Positions 17,528 through 27,442 of a stretch of DNA of 64,000 nt are shown here, one piece after another. The notes under the pieces were generated by a model. That model was not told where the DNA came from and did not search any database. It saw only the letters and a list, made by a program, of their open reading frames with translations. Origin of the DNA: Gammaproteobacteria bacterium (GTDB taxonomy: Bacteria > Pseudomonadota > Gammaproteobacteria > Steroidobacterales > GCA-2729495); contig JASLMV010000001.1 of the NCBI GenBank assembly GCA_030746435.1, positions 218,735 through 282,734 of the forward strand, given 5' to 3'. A program made the translations under genes and the position numbers. Each line of letters starts with the position of its first letter. Positions within the stretch are counted from its first letter, which is position 1.

Positions 17528-18238
17528 CTAAACCTCCATCGGAGGTACGCGGCCGCGCGCGAAGCGCTGCGCCGTAAGGACGTAAGATAGTTGCAACACA
17601 ACCTCGCCTGCATTTGAAGGCGCCATGCCATAAGCACTGATCGGCACCCCGGCCGCGCCAAACATGACCAACGCCCCCAGCAGCAGCCAGGGCCAGTCGT
17701 TACGCCGCCACAATGCGAAGCCGACAACGATCGTTACCATATTTCCGACTATTGCCGGTATCGGCGGCCCGGAACCGGTCACGGCTTCCTGCCCTTCAAA
17801 ACAGAAGTGCGAAGGAAACAGGTTGGTTGTATAGCGAAGTATGCCGTCGAAACATGCGGGCTTCAGTTCCAGGCCGATCAGGTGTTCGAATGCACCAAGC
17901 AGGACCATGGCTCCCACAACCAACCAGATACCTACACGAAAGGGGCGCGTCGCCGCCCACGGAATGCCACCAGCGGCTGCCATCTGGCTGACCGCTATCA
18001 TCATGAAAGGCGTGAGCAGTGCGTGCATGTAAAAGCGTGGCAGGCTGAGAAGTTCGAGCAGGGACCCCTGCCCGATGGTCGTGCCCAGCGACACGATCAG
18101 GTTGTCATACACCAGGCCCACAGCAATGATGGCGATAATCGGGGCACCGGCAGCTTTGTACTGTTTTGACAGGTAACAGGCCCAACCAAAAACAATGGCA
18201 TGGGCGAGTACGTAGGCAGGGAATGCGTAGGCGGACAA
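17528..18238 (-). CDS. Polytopic membrane protein, unknown family
   Basis: A 236-residue protein with about seven hydrophobic spans (for example AYVLAHAIVFGWACYL, PIIAIIAVGLVYDNLIV, VGIWLVVGAMVLLGAFEHL, AIVGNMVTIVVGFAL). Two polar points stand out inside the membrane part: LPRFYMHALLTPF and the Cys-containing loop NLFPSHFCFEGQE. I do not recognise a family with confidence. The first in-frame start is TTG at 18238 with AGAGG a little upstream; no ATG is available near the N-terminus. The gene converges on the Rieske oxygenase gene with only six bases between stops and diverges from the signal-peptide SDR. It may transport or modify a hydrophobic compound, but this is a guess. Confidence 0.7.
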   Translation of the reverse strand: MSAYAFPAYVLAHAIVFGWACYLSKQYKAAGAPIIAIIAVGLVYDNLIVSLGTTIGQGSLLELLSLPRFYMHALLTPFMMIAVSQMAAAGGIPWAATRPFRVGIWLVVGAMVLLGAFEHLIGLELKPACFDGILRYTTNLFPSHFCFEGQEAVTGSGPPIPAIVGNMVTIVVGFALWRRNDWPWLLLGALVMFGAAGVPISAYGMAPSNAGEVVLQLSYVLTAQRFARGRVPPMEV

Positions 18239-18386
18239 AAGGACTACCTCTTGTTATGGGCGCTAATACTAGCAAGTTAATCCGGAATAGAACCAATCCA
18301 CGGCAAAATCCGGCAGACGGTGCCCCGGTGACCGCAGTCTCGGTTATTATCGCCGCTACACACGTCCCGAAAGACGGAGAAAACCG

Positions 18387-19178
18387 ATGGTCAAACCATT
18401 CCTAAGCCTGGTTCTCCTGACCCTGCTGCATACGCCTGCCCTCTGCGCAGCTGAATTCGATGCCGGCGCGCCAACCGTATTGATAACCGGATCCAACCGT
18501 GGCCTGGGCCTCGAATTTGCACGGCAATACGCAGCCAGTGGCTGGAATGTCATCGCAAGTTGCCGCAACCCCGCTAAGGCGGACGATCTGCAGGCGCTTG
18601 CAAAAAACAACACGCAGATTGCCATCGAGACGCTGGACGTAACCAGTGACGAACAGGTCAGCGCCCTGGCTAAGCGCTACGAAGGACAGCCTATAGATGT
18701 ACTGCTGAACAACGCGGGGATTTACGGCACGCTGGAAAAACAAACGCTGGGCAGTTTCGATTTCGAAGAAGCGAAGCGCATTTATGACATCAACAGCCTC
18801 GGGTCACTGCGGGTGTCTGTTGCATTCATAGATAACGTACTCGCCAGCATACAAAAAAAGATCATCAGCCTGGGCGGCGGCATGGGAACACAGAGTATCG
18901 GCCGCCTCTTCGGCGGGCATTACTTTATGAAGATGAGTAAGTCTGCACACCTGATGGCAATGGGCGTCCTGCAGACAGATCTGAAGAAAACCGGTGTAAT
19001 GATTGTCATGATTTCGCCCGGACGCGTTGATACCCAGTTGATGCGTGACTCGGGGTGGACGGGTCCGTCAATTTCAGCAGAAGAAAGTGCCCGGCATGTA
19101 ATCGAACGCATCGAGCTACTGGAGCCGAAAAATAATGGCCGCCTGATTACTTATGACGGTAAACAGATACCCTGGTAA
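18387..19178 (+). CDS. Signal-peptide SDR-fold protein lacking the catalytic tyrosine
   Basis: A 263-residue protein with a clear signal peptide (about residues 1-21) followed by a short-chain dehydrogenase fold: TGSNRGLG (34-41), NNAG (108-111) and the C-factor-like GLEFARQYAASGWNV segment. The active site is broken. Aligned with its paralogue at 62227-63012, the catalytic Tyr is replaced by Met181 (MKMSK), although Lys185 remains and a Tyr lies two residues earlier. No serine is found at the usual spacing. An exported SDR is unusual because NAD(P) is cytoplasmic. It may be a binding or structural protein, or use another chemistry. GGAGAAAACC precedes ATG. It is followed 42 bases later by a membrane-anchored propeller protein on the same strand. 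Confidence 0.85.
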   Translation: MVKPFLSLVLLTLLHTPALCAAEFDAGAPTVLITGSNRGLGLEFARQYAASGWNVIASCRNPAKADDLQALAKNNTQIAIETLDVTSDEQVSALAKRYEGQPIDVLLNNAGIYGTLEKQTLGSFDFEEAKRIYDINSLGSLRVSVAFIDNVLASIQKKIISLGGGMGTQSIGRLFGGHYFMKMSKSAHLMAMGVLQTDLKKTGVMIVMISPGRVDTQLMRDSGWTGPSISAEESARHVIERIELLEPKNNGRLITYDGKQIPW

Positions 19179-19220
19179 GTGCTTAGTCGTCGATGCATCT
19201 CGTAAAAGGAAAGAACTGAC

Positions 19221-20582
19221 ATGCTACGTGCTATCGTTGCAATCATTATCGTCGTCGGCCTGCTGATACTGGTTGCCCTGCAGATAGAAGACACATCGAT
19301 GCCGCTGTTCAGCGAGATCGGTAAGCTGGAAGTCGACGGCAACGCGGAGATCGTTCAGGCGACACCCGACGGTAACCTGCTCGTCTACACTAACAGCCGG
19401 CGCAAGTCGCTGGATGTAGTCGGACTCGAGGACCCCTCTTCACCTTCCCTGCTCGCCTCGGTCGAACTCCCCGGAGAGCCTACCAGCGTTGCGATTAGCC
19501 CCAAAGGCGACTGGGCACTGGCCGCAGTGGTGGTTGCCGATGCCCGCGACGGGAAAGCGCCGCCCGATCAAAGGCTGCCCGGGGTGCTTGCTTTGGTCGA
19601 TATCCGTGAACCCGGCGCGGCCGCTGTCACTGCCACTATAGGAATCGGCCATCAGCCCGACAGTATCGCCGTGAGTTCGTCCGGCTACGAGTTGCTCGCG
19701 ATACTCGCAATCGAAAATGAACCCGTAATTGTCAAAGATGGGCAAGTTACCAAGAATAAGTCACCCGGTAACGAAAGCGATATCAGTTTCCCGGGAGCTG
19801 TGCAGATCGTAGCGGTTAATCCGGATTCACCCGGCAACTGGAGCGTTGCAACAATCGACCTGCCGGCTTCGCTGCTGCGTGATGCACAAATGTTATATAG
19901 CGAAGATCCGCAACCCGAATATGTCGCGTTGTCGCCCGGTAAACACCTCGCTGCCGTCTCACTGCAGGAAAATAACGGTATTGTCACTATAGATCCGGTG
20001 GCAAACGAAGTCGTAAGTGCCTTCAGCCTCGGACGGGTCAATGACCGGGCCGCGGACCTCTCAGCCGACGACGATATCGATTTCGGCGCCAGCTATCCGA
20101 CCGATGCAGAGGGACAGGCGCTGGCGGGAACCCGCTTTCCGGATGCACTCGCTTTCAGTCCTGACGGCCAGTACATACTGAGTGCCGACGAGGGCGAAAT
20201 GCCGCTTACCGGCGGCCGTGGATTTTCCATTTGGACCCTCGACGGCACATGGGCCTGGGATGACGGTGGCGAAATCGAGCAACGCGCGGCAGGGCTGGGC
20301 CTGTATCCGGACGAACGCTCCGATATCAAGGGCATAGAAATCGAAGGCATTACCGCCGGGCGGGTCAGGATGCAAGACTACGCTTTTGCTGTTTCAGAAC
20401 GCGGCTCCTTCCTCGCCATCTACGATATTACGCACCCGCCTGCGCCTGAATTCGTGCAGATACTCCCAACGGGAGACGGGCCCGAAAGCGTAATCGTCAT
20501 ACCCAACCGGGAGCTTGTCGTAGTCGCCGCTGAAGATTCAGGTTCGCTGCATATCTACCAGCTCGATTCCGATGGATCCTGA
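19221..20582 (+). CDS. Membrane-anchored beta-propeller protein
   Basis: A 453-residue protein with one N-terminal membrane anchor (about residues 3-22) and a periplasmic region of repeated beta-strand units (AISPKGDWALAAVV, ALSPGKHLAAVSL, AFSPDGQYILSADEG). It resembles the YncE/lactonase-like and choice-of-anchor-I propellers, which are often secreted and of unknown function. Acidic loops (DDDIDFGA) could bind calcium. It lies on the same strand as the SDR-fold gene before it and 21 bases before srkA, with which it may be co-transcribed. Substrate and partner are unknown. Confidence 0.8.
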   Translation: MLRAIVAIIIVVGLLILVALQIEDTSMPLFSEIGKLEVDGNAEIVQATPDGNLLVYTNSRRKSLDVVGLEDPSSPSLLASVELPGEPTSVAISPKGDWALAAVVVADARDGKAPPDQRLPGVLALVDIREPGAAAVTATIGIGHQPDSIAVSSSGYELLAILAIENEPVIVKDGQVTKNKSPGNESDISFPGAVQIVAVNPDSPGNWSVATIDLPASLLRDAQMLYSEDPQPEYVALSPGKHLAAVSLQENNGIVTIDPVANEVVSAFSLGRVNDRAADLSADDDIDFGASYPTDAEGQALAGTRFPDALAFSPDGQYILSADEGEMPLTGGRGFSIWTLDGTWAWDDGGEIEQRAAGLGLYPDERSDIKGIEIEGITAGRVRMQDYAFAVSERGSFLAIYDITHPPAPEFVQILPTGDGPESVIVIPNRELVVVAAEDSGSLHIYQLDSDGS

Positions 20583-20603
20583 CTCAGCGGGACACCGCCC
20601 AGT

Positions 20604-21593
20604 ATGAGTAGTACTGCTCTTGCCTACCAGGAGCTGAGACCCGAGGACATCATTGATGCTGTCGAATCGGTCGGCTACCGATGTGATGGCAGATTACTTG
20701 CGCTGAACAGTTATGAAAACCGTGTTTACCAGGTAGGCATCGAGGGGCATGACAACGTCGTTGCCAAGTTTTATCGACCGGGCCGCTGGAGTGATGCCGC
20801 GATACTCGAAGAACACGCATTTAGCGAGGAGCTTGCGGACGATGAGATTCCGGTACTTGCACCGCTCACTTCAGACGGCAAGACCCTGCATCACCGTGGC
20901 GAATTCCGATTTGCCGTTTTCATGTGCCGTGGCGGACGCTCCCCCGATCTTGACAACCTCGACCTGCTTGCGCAGATAGGCAGGCTGGTCGCACGTATAC
21001 ACCTGCGGGGCGAAACATATGACTTTGAATCGCGCCCGACGCTCGATATCCAGAGCTTCGGGGTAGCGTCACGCGCATACCTGGCCGACCACGATTTTAT
21101 TCCGGTGGATATCAAACCTGCCTACGAGAGTATCTGCGACGACCTCATCCCCACGATCGAAGCTTGTTTCGAGCGTGCGGGTAGATTCAGGAAGCTGCGC
21201 CTGCACGGCGATCTGCACCCTGCCAATGTCCTGGTCACTGACCAGCAACTGCACATCGTCGATCTTGACGACACGCGCATGGGACCGGCGGTGCAGGACC
21301 TCTGGATGTTTCTGTCGGGTGACCGCGCCGAACAGACGCCACAATTACACGAGTTGCTCGACGGCTATACACGTTTCCGCACCTTCGATGCGCGGGAACT
21401 AAACCTTATCGAAGCGCTGCGCACGCTGCGGATCATGCATTACGCGGCCTGGCTGGCGCGCCGCTGGGAAGACCCGGCATTCAAGATCGCGTTTCCCTGG
21501 TTCAATACAAACCGTTATTGGGACGAACACGTACTTGCGCTGCGTGAGCAAACGGCACTTATGCAGGAAGAACCGCTGAGCTGGATCGCGTGA
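20604..21593 (+). CDS. srkA: Stress response serine/threonine kinase SrkA
   Basis: A 329-residue protein that aligns along its length with Escherichia coli SrkA (YihE/RdoA), a stress-response kinase of the aminoglycoside-phosphotransferase fold. Shared features are LNSYENRVYQ (35-44), VAKFYRPGRW, ILEEHAF, the catalytic HGDLHPANVL (201-210, Asp203), the metal-binding DLDD (220-223) and GPAVQDLWMFLSGD. E. coli SrkA protects against cell death from reactive oxygen and acts in the cytoplasm. The length matches the family (about 328). Only 21 bases separate it from the propeller gene. In E. coli srkA precedes dsbA; that neighbour is not present here. Confidence 0.93.
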   Translation: MSSTALAYQELRPEDIIDAVESVGYRCDGRLLALNSYENRVYQVGIEGHDNVVAKFYRPGRWSDAAILEEHAFSEELADDEIPVLAPLTSDGKTLHHRGEFRFAVFMCRGGRSPDLDNLDLLAQIGRLVARIHLRGETYDFESRPTLDIQSFGVASRAYLADHDFIPVDIKPAYESICDDLIPTIEACFERAGRFRKLRLHGDLHPANVLVTDQQLHIVDLDDTRMGPAVQDLWMFLSGDRAEQTPQLHELLDGYTRFRTFDARELNLIEALRTLRIMHYAAWLARRWEDPAFKIAFPWFNTNRYWDEHVLALREQTALMQEEPLSWIA

Positions 21594-21619
21594 CCCCCAA
21601 TCCTGCCGGGAATCTTTCT

Positions 21620-23452
21620 CTACTCGCCCGCGGCCCGTAACCGTGCGTCGCGACGCCTGCCCCCTTCGGTCAGTACTTTTTTTCGCAGGCGAATGCTGGC
21701 AGGTGTAACTTCGACGAGTTCGTCATCATCTATAAACTCGAGCGCCTGTTCCAGCGAAAAACGAACCGGGGGACTTAAAACCAGGTTTTCGTCGGTACCC
21801 GCGGCACGAATATTGTTGAGCTGTTTAGCCTTGGTGGGATTGACGGCCAGGTCGTTACCGCGGCTGTGTATACCGACAACCATGCCTTCGTACACTTCTG
21901 TGCCATGCCCCAGGAAAAGGCGACCACGATCCTGCAAATTGAATAAAGCGTATGCCAGCGACTTCCCGCGGGTACTTGAAACCATGACACCGTTGATACG
22001 CTGCCCAATGCCTTCCGGCACCGCGCGATCATATTTCTCAAATACGTGGTAAAGAAGCCCGGTACCTGCAGTAGCCGTCAGGTATTCAGTGCGAAAACCG
22101 ATTAACCCGCGAGCCGGAATGCGGTAATCAATACGTACCCTACCCTTGCCGTCGGGTTGCATGTCGAGCAGCTGGCCTTTGCGATCAGCAAGCCGGCTCA
22201 TAACTGCGCCCTGGTGTTCCTCTTCGAAATCGACGGTCAGCAGTTCCCACGGTTCGCTGCTGACACCATCAATAACGTGGCAGATCACTTCCGGCCTGGA
22301 TACCGCCAGTTCATAACCTTCGCGACGCATGATTTCGATCAGCACGGAAAGATGGAGCTCGCCGCGCCCCGAGACACGAAACTTGTCCGGATCGGTCGTA
22401 TTCTCAACCCTTAGTGCAACGTTGTGCTTAAGCTCCTGGTCCAGGCGCTCACTAATCTGGCGGCTGGTGAGGTACTTGCCATCCTGCCCGGCGAACGGCG
22501 ATTTGTTGACCTGGAAGGTCATGCTGATCGTCGGCTCATCGACCGTCAACGGCGGCAACGCTTCCGTATGCTCGCGATCACACAGGGTGTCCGAGATATC
22601 GAGCTGCTCGATGCCACTGAACATGATGATATCGCCCGCAGACGCGCCGTCGAGTTTCACCCGCTCCAGGCCGTTAAAACCGTAAATTTCCAGCACACGG
22701 CCCTGGCGCTGTTTTTGGTCCGCACCGACGATCGCAACCGGGGTATTTGGTACCAGTTGCCCCCGGCTGATGCGCCCGATACCCATGACCCCGATATACG
22801 CGTCGTAGTCGAGGCTCGAAACCTGCAGTTGCAGCGGACCACCAACATCTACCCTGGGCGGTTTAACGTGGTCGATTATTGCTTCAAACAACGGATCCAT
22901 GTTGCCGTCGCATATATCCGACTCACGCGCGGCGTAGCCATCAAGTGCCGATGCATAGATCACCGGAAAGTCGAGTTGCTCATCGGTCGCGCCGAGTTTG
23001 TCGAACAGGTCGAAAGTCTGGTTCAGCACCCAGTCCGGCCGGGCTCCATCGCGGTCAATCTTGTTTATCACGACGAGCGGCTTCAGGCCGCGATCGAAAG
23101 CCTTCCGGGTTACGAAACGGGTCTGCGGCATTGGCCCCTCGACCGCGTCGACCAGCAGAAGCACGCTATCAACCATGCTGAGGATGCGTTCTACTTCGCC
23201 GCCGAAATCCGCGTGCCCGGGCGTATCCACGATATTGATATGCCAGTCGTTCCAGCCGATGGCCGTGTTCTTCGACAGGATGGTGATGCCCCGCTCGCGC
23301 TCGAGTGCGTTCGAGTCCATCGCACGCTCCTGCAGTTCGACACGCTCGCCCAGCGTTCCGGATTGCCGCAGCAACTGGTCGACCAGCGTGGTCTTGCCAT
23401 GATCGACGTGGGCGATGATGGCTATATTGCGCAGTGAATCGGCAGCAGGCAT
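21620..23452 (-). CDS. typA: Translational GTPase TypA/BipA
   Basis: A 610-residue ribosome-binding GTPase of the TypA/BipA family. The N-terminal G domain has AHVDHGKT (14-21), [11 protein letters not shown] and [12 protein letters not shown]; the later domains follow the EF-G/BipA layout ([20 protein letters not shown] and [20 protein letters not shown]) and the C-terminal domain is intact. It assists 50S subunit assembly and translation under stress and at low temperature. The length matches the E. coli protein (607). The C-terminal tail is basic ([20 protein letters not shown]). No strong ribosome site is obvious. It converges on srkA with 26 bases between stops. Confidence 0.96.
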   Translation of the reverse strand: MPAADSLRNIAIIAHVDHGKTTLVDQLLRQSGTLGERVELQERAMDSNALERERGITILSKNTAIGWNDWHINIVDTPGHADFGGEVERILSMVDSVLLLVDAVEGPMPQTRFVTRKAFDRGLKPLVVINKIDRDGARPDWVLNQTFDLFDKLGATDEQLDFPVIYASALDGYAARESDICDGNMDPLFEAIIDHVKPPRVDVGGPLQLQVSSLDYDAYIGVMGIGRISRGQLVPNTPVAIVGADQKQRQGRVLEIYGFNGLERVKLDGASAGDIIMFSGIEQLDISDTLCDREHTEALPPLTVDEPTISMTFQVNKSPFAGQDGKYLTSRQISERLDQELKHNVALRVENTTDPDKFRVSGRGELHLSVLIEIMRREGYELAVSRPEVICHVIDGVSSEPWELLTVDFEEEHQGAVMSRLADRKGQLLDMQPDGKGRVRIDYRIPARGLIGFRTEYLTATAGTGLLYHVFEKYDRAVPEGIGQRINGVMVSSTRGKSLAYALFNLQDRGRLFLGHGTEVYEGMVVGIHSRGNDLAVNPTKAKQLNNIRAAGTDENLVLSPPVRFSLEQALEFIDDDELVEVTPASIRLRKKVLTEGGRRRDARLRAAGE

Positions 23453-23557
23453 TAGTCTGGTGTCTACAGAGGTCTGGGTGGGGAGCCCGGGAGGGCGAGA
23501 AGCGGCGCATTATAGAGGAGCGCGCCCGCAGACAACAGCTACCCGAGAGGTGCGGCC

Positions 23558-24232
23558 TCAAAGGGGCTTAGCCTGCCCCAGGAAAGCAATAGTGCCTAAC
23601 AGCAGGAATAAAGCGACGGTTACAACGGCGCCGCGATTCACCTGCGTACGCACCCGCGCCTCAAGCTCGGGCGAGGAACCCGAGCTTTCCATTTGCCGGA
23701 AAATTGCTTCGACCGGCGCATAGAAAAGGGCCATCAGTGATGACACGAGGAATACCTGGCCAAACAGAAGCACCTTAAGCGCCAGCCAATTCGCTGCGAA
23801 GGGCTCGCCATATCGCAGTGACTGAATTCCGTACCAGGTACAGACCAGAAATACGCAAACAAACAGGGTTCCCGTCGCCATGTATATACGCACCATGAGC
23901 GGCGTGCCCATGTTCCTGAACGCAACGATTTCTCCGGCAATCCACGCGAACGCGGCCACCCAGATAACTGCATTCAGCCAGCCCGGTACGCTAACCAGGC
24001 CCAGCGACTCGCTTAGGACGAGTCCGACAGGTGCGATCAGCGCCATCGCCGCACGGGGTGTCATGTCGATTAGCAGCGACATGCGCATTAACAGTGTCCG
24101 CTGCTCTACTGAATAATTCGGGTTTCTGATAGCAAGGGCCAGCGTGAACACGCCGAGATCGGCCCCAAGCCAGTACACAAACATCAAAACATGCAGGTAC
24201 AACCAGATCTGATAACTATCCATCGATTGCAT
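23558..24232 (-). CDS. Conserved integral membrane protein, unknown function
   Basis: A 224-residue protein with about six hydrophobic spans, the first containing LHVLMFVYWLGADLGVFTLALA. The His and the acidic residue in the first spans and the long central spans resemble CopD-like or DUF2269-like membrane proteins of proteobacteria, but I cannot name the family firmly. A second in-frame ATG nine bases downstream (24223) is a possible start. It diverges from uup. No functional link to its neighbours is evident. Confidence 0.72.
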   Translation of the reverse strand: MQSMDSYQIWLYLHVLMFVYWLGADLGVFTLALAIRNPNYSVEQRTLLMRMSLLIDMTPRAAMALIAPVGLVLSESLGLVSVPGWLNAVIWVAAFAWIAGEIVAFRNMGTPLMVRIYMATGTLFVCVFLVCTWYGIQSLRYGEPFAANWLALKVLLFGQVFLVSSLMALFYAPVEAIFRQMESSGSSPELEARVRTQVNRGAVVTVALFLLLGTIAFLGQAKPL

Positions 24233-24359
24233 GATCTCTCGCGCCGTATGTAACGCTCATCGTGCGACAGCACGGCATAGGCGCAAAGCCCTGCACTGCA
24301 GGCTGTCCATTTGCTGGTATGCTTGCGCACCATTTTGGCCAGTTGTTACCTTCCCTGCC

Positions 24360-26285
24360 ATGTCCCTCGTTCGATTAGACGAAGTTTCGCTCGAGTTCGG
24401 TGAACAGGTATTGCTGCGCAATGCGTCTATGTCTATCGAGACAGGTGAACGCGTTTGCCTGATTGGTCGAAACGGCGCAGGCAAAACTTCCCTGTTGCGC
24501 CTTATAACCGGTGAACTCGAGCCCGATCACGGCGAACTTCATTTCCGCAGCGACATCGGTATCAGCAAGCTGGATCAGACGCTGCCGGTTGAACTCGATA
24601 TGACTGTAAGGGAAGTCGTCAGCCAGGGACTCGCAGCAGTGCGCGCCCTAAGCGAGGAATATGAGCGACGCTCGAAACTTGATCTCGACAAACACGGCCT
24701 GCGGGAACTCGAGCATTTACAGCACCAGATTGATGCGCGTGGCGGCTGGAATATCGATCAACAGGTAAAGAAAGTGCTTTCGGAGCTTGAGCTGCCCGCT
24801 AACGAAAAGCTTGCGTTTCTGTCGGGCGGCTGGCGGCGACGGGTTGCGCTGGGGCGGGCACTGGTCAGCCAGCCGGATTTGTTACTACTTGACGAGCCAA
24901 CCAACCATCTTGATCTAGCAACAATACGTTGGCTCGAAGACCGTATTTACGCCTGGCCGGGTGCCGTCATATTTATTACTCACGACCGTGCCTTTCTGCA
25001 AAAGCTCGCAACCCGCATTCTCGAGCTCGACCGCACAAAGTTGAGTAGCTGGGATTGCGACTACGGCACCTATCTGAAGCGCAAAGAAAAGGCACTGCTC
25101 GATGAACGTGAAGGAAACGTGCGCTTCGACAAGAAGCTCGCTGAGGAAGAAGTCTGGATACGACAGGGAATTAAGGCCAGAAGAACTCGCAACGAAGGGC
25201 GCGTCAGGGCGCTGGAAACCATGCGTAAAGAAGCGGCCGCACGACTCAAGCACGATCCGGGGGCGCATATAAGCATCGATGAGGCAGACCAGTCGGGCCG
25301 GAAAGTTATACGGATGCGTAACGTCAGTTACAGCTACGGCGATGCCAGCATAGTAAAGAGTCTTACGCTGACGGTAATGCGTGGCAACCGCATAGGCCTG
25401 GTCGGCAATAACGGTGTTGGCAAAAGTACCTTGCTGCGACTCATGCTTGGCGAACTGGAGCCCGCAACCGGCACGGTTAAGCGTGGCACCAATCTTGAAA
25501 TAGCGTATTTCGATCAACTGCGCCGCGACCTGGACCCGAACAAATCTGTCGCGGAGATCGTTGGTGATGGCAGAGACTACATTTTCATCAACGGCAAGGA
25601 GCGCCATGTCGTCGGCTATCTGCGTGGCTTTTTATTTTCGGCCAAGCGGGCCATGACACCCGTGCGAGTTCTGTCGGGAGGCGAACGCAATCGGGTAATT
25701 CTTGCGCGCTTATTCACACGTTCAAGCAATCTGCTGGTGTTGGACGAGCCGACGAACGATCTCGATGTTGAAACACTTGAAGTGCTTGAAGCGCGCCTTT
25801 GCGAATATAATGGCACATTAATCGTCGTAAGCCACGACCGGCAATTCCTGGACAATGTAGTCACCAGTATCCTGGTTTTTGAAGATGACGACAGGGTTCA
25901 CGAATACGTTGGTGGCTATAGTGACTGGCTCGCCCGTGGACATCACCTTGCCGAAGCTGAAACTGTTATGCGCGATGGCGATTCGCAGACAATTTCAAGC
26001 GCGGCCAATAGCTCGAATAACCAGCCCAAAAAACTCAGCTACAACGAACAACGCGAACTAGACAAATTGCCGCCGCAGGTCGAGCGGCTTGAGCTGGAGA
26101 TTAAGGAGCTGGAACAGGATATATCCAGGCCCGGTTTTTACGAGCGGCCTCATGATCAGACCGAGCCAGTACTTGGGCAGCTTACTCAACGCAAAACAGA
26201 ACTAGAAAGTAAGACTGAGCGCTGGCTGCTGCTCGAAGAACGACAGCAACGCTACCTGGACTTTCGAAGCAGGTCGCAGCACTAG
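24360..26285 (+). CDS. uup: ABC-F ATPase Uup
   Basis: A 641-residue soluble ABC-F protein with two ATPase domains. Domain 1 has Walker A GRNGAGKTSL, signature LSGGWRRRVALGRAL and Walker B LLLDEPTNHLD; domain 2 has GNNGVGKSTL, LSGGERNRVILARLF and LVLDEPTNDLD. A charged linker joins them and a C-terminal coiled coil (PPQVERLELEIKELEQDI) follows, as in Uup. ABC-F proteins act on the ribosome; E. coli Uup also binds branched DNA and limits precise excision of transposons. ATG at 24360 matches the normal N-terminus (MSLVRLDEVSLEFGEQ); the open frame extends to 24231 but that extra part is not family-like. The length is close to E. coli Uup (635). Confidence 0.93.
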   Translation: MSLVRLDEVSLEFGEQVLLRNASMSIETGERVCLIGRNGAGKTSLLRLITGELEPDHGELHFRSDIGISKLDQTLPVELDMTVREVVSQGLAAVRALSEEYERRSKLDLDKHGLRELEHLQHQIDARGGWNIDQQVKKVLSELELPANEKLAFLSGGWRRRVALGRALVSQPDLLLLDEPTNHLDLATIRWLEDRIYAWPGAVIFITHDRAFLQKLATRILELDRTKLSSWDCDYGTYLKRKEKALLDEREGNVRFDKKLAEEEVWIRQGIKARRTRNEGRVRALETMRKEAAARLKHDPGAHISIDEADQSGRKVIRMRNVSYSYGDASIVKSLTLTVMRGNRIGLVGNNGVGKSTLLRLMLGELEPATGTVKRGTNLEIAYFDQLRRDLDPNKSVAEIVGDGRDYIFINGKERHVVGYLRGFLFSAKRAMTPVRVLSGGERNRVILARLFTRSSNLLVLDEPTNDLDVETLEVLEARLCEYNGTLIVVSHDRQFLDNVVTSILVFEDDDRVHEYVGGYSDWLARGHHLAEAETVMRDGDSQTISSAANSSNNQPKKLSYNEQRELDKLPPQVERLELEIKELEQDISRPGFYERPHDQTEPVLGQLTQRKTELESKTERWLLLEERQQRYLDFRSRSQH

Positions 26286-26315
26286 CAAACAGGGCAAACG
26301 ATTTTCAGCTACTCG

Positions 26316-26687
26316 CTAGTTGAGCAATTCGCCCGCTTCTTTGTCATCCAGCGTTTCAAGGCTCTTGTAGGCCATTGCACCCTTGCGGCTGCCACCCCAG
26401 GGGATGCCTGGTCGACCGTTGTATCCGCGGATGGGTTCGAACTGCACCACCATGCGTCCTTTCTTGCCATTCAACTCGGCTGACTTGGCTGAAACCTCTG
26501 CTTCGGTTGCTTCACGTATGCCGATTACCCGCCCACCTTTCCAGGAGCGTTGCGATTTTTGTTTATGTAAGGCCACGTAGTCGGCCGACAACTCATCGTT
26601 GTCCAGCACCCACATAAGGCTTTCGAGATAACCTTCGGGCGCCTGCTGCAAGCCCGGACCTTTCTCGATAAGATGCAGGATTCTCAC
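26316..26687 (-). CDS. Small conserved-looking protein, unknown function
   Basis: A protein of about 123 residues starting at GTG 26687, where a strong GGAGGGG site lies about five bases upstream. The longer open frame to 26852 has no ribosome site and overlaps the next gene. The product is soluble, with an N-terminal VRILHLIEKGPG, a central basic stretch (LHKQKSQRSWKGGRVIGIRE) and a Gly-rich RGYNGRPGIPWGGSRKGA segment. I do not recognise a family. It converges on uup with 30 bases between stops and lies 73 bases downstream of the DUF938 gene. Confidence 0.6.
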   Translation of the reverse strand: MRILHLIEKGPGLQQAPEGYLESLMWVLDNDELSADYVALHKQKSQRSWKGGRVIGIREATEAEVSAKSAELNGKKGRMVVQFEPIRGYNGRPGIPWGGSRKGAMAYKSLETLDDKEAGELLN

Positions 26688-26760
26688 GGTACCCCCTCCA
26701 GCAAAACCGCTTCCAGTATAAGTATTGCAGGTGCCCCAGTCGATGTCTTGACGCAATGTG

Positions 26761-27381
26761 TCAGATATCGGGTGCCTTGCCCCAGACCAGCGTACGGTTG
26801 TTGGCCGGCATAGCTGCATCCTGCAATAACCGCAGGGATTGCGCTTCGGCAAGTTCGTTTACCCACTCGAAGTCACGGATAGCGCGCTCCGGATCGCCGT
26901 TCTTTAACCACTGATCAAAGCGCTCATTGCTTACACTTGTGTATCGGCCATCGTAATTGAATGGCCCGTATATAATAAGCAGGCCGGTGGGTTCCAAAAC
27001 CTCACCAACCCCACGAAAAAATTCCCGAACACAATCTTGACTCATAAAATGCAGCATATTCGCGCTGAAAACCACGTTAAAAGTTCCGACCGGCCACGGT
27101 CGCATGCGCACATCGATCTCGACGGGTGCGGCTACATTCTCCGGCGCCTCCCGCTCTATCCTCGTTGCGAGGCCGGCCAGGATGTCACCCGTGTCGCTCG
27201 GCTGCCAAGTCGTATCCGGCATCTGTGCCGCAAAATACACGACATGCTGCCCCGTGCCGCTGCCAAGCTCCAGCAGGCGACTACCTCCGGCGACCGTCGC
27301 CCGCAATACACCGAGTATCGCCTGCTTATTGCGCTCACAGCTTTCCGAATGGGGCAAAGCGCTTCCGGAACCTTGCATCAT
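26761..27381 (-). CDS. DUF938 SAM-dependent methyltransferase
   Basis: A 206-residue protein of the DUF938 family. The N-terminal SESCERNKQAI and the SAM motif LLELGSGTGQHVVYFA are characteristic, as are WQPSD and FSANMLHFM in the middle and FNYDGRYTSVSNERFDQWL. The family is widespread in gammaproteobacteria and is folded as a methyltransferase; its substrate is unknown. Two adjacent ATG codons (27381 and 27378) could serve as start. It diverges from the MipA-like porin gene. Confidence 0.88.
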   Translation of the reverse strand: MMQGSGSALPHSESCERNKQAILGVLRATVAGGSRLLELGSGTGQHVVYFAAQMPDTTWQPSDTGDILAGLATRIEREAPENVAAPVEIDVRMRPWPVGTFNVVFSANMLHFMSQDCVREFFRGVGEVLEPTGLLIIYGPFNYDGRYTSVSNERFDQWLKNGDPERAIRDFEWVNELAEAQSLRLLQDAAMPANNRTLVWGKAPDI

Positions 27382-27442
27382 GACCGCCTATCTGTGAACC
27401 TCACTGACATATATCGACAATCATAAACAGGACTGCAGGCAT

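Noticed and set aside
22424..23437. Long open frame (337 residues) on the plus strand
   Set aside because: It lies wholly antisense to typA, has no family features and starts with no ribosome site. High G+C produces such shadows.
24231..24359. N-terminal extension of Uup
   Set aside because: The extra residues (RAVCNAHRATARHRRKALHC) do not match ABC-F proteins. The family N-terminus starts at 24360.
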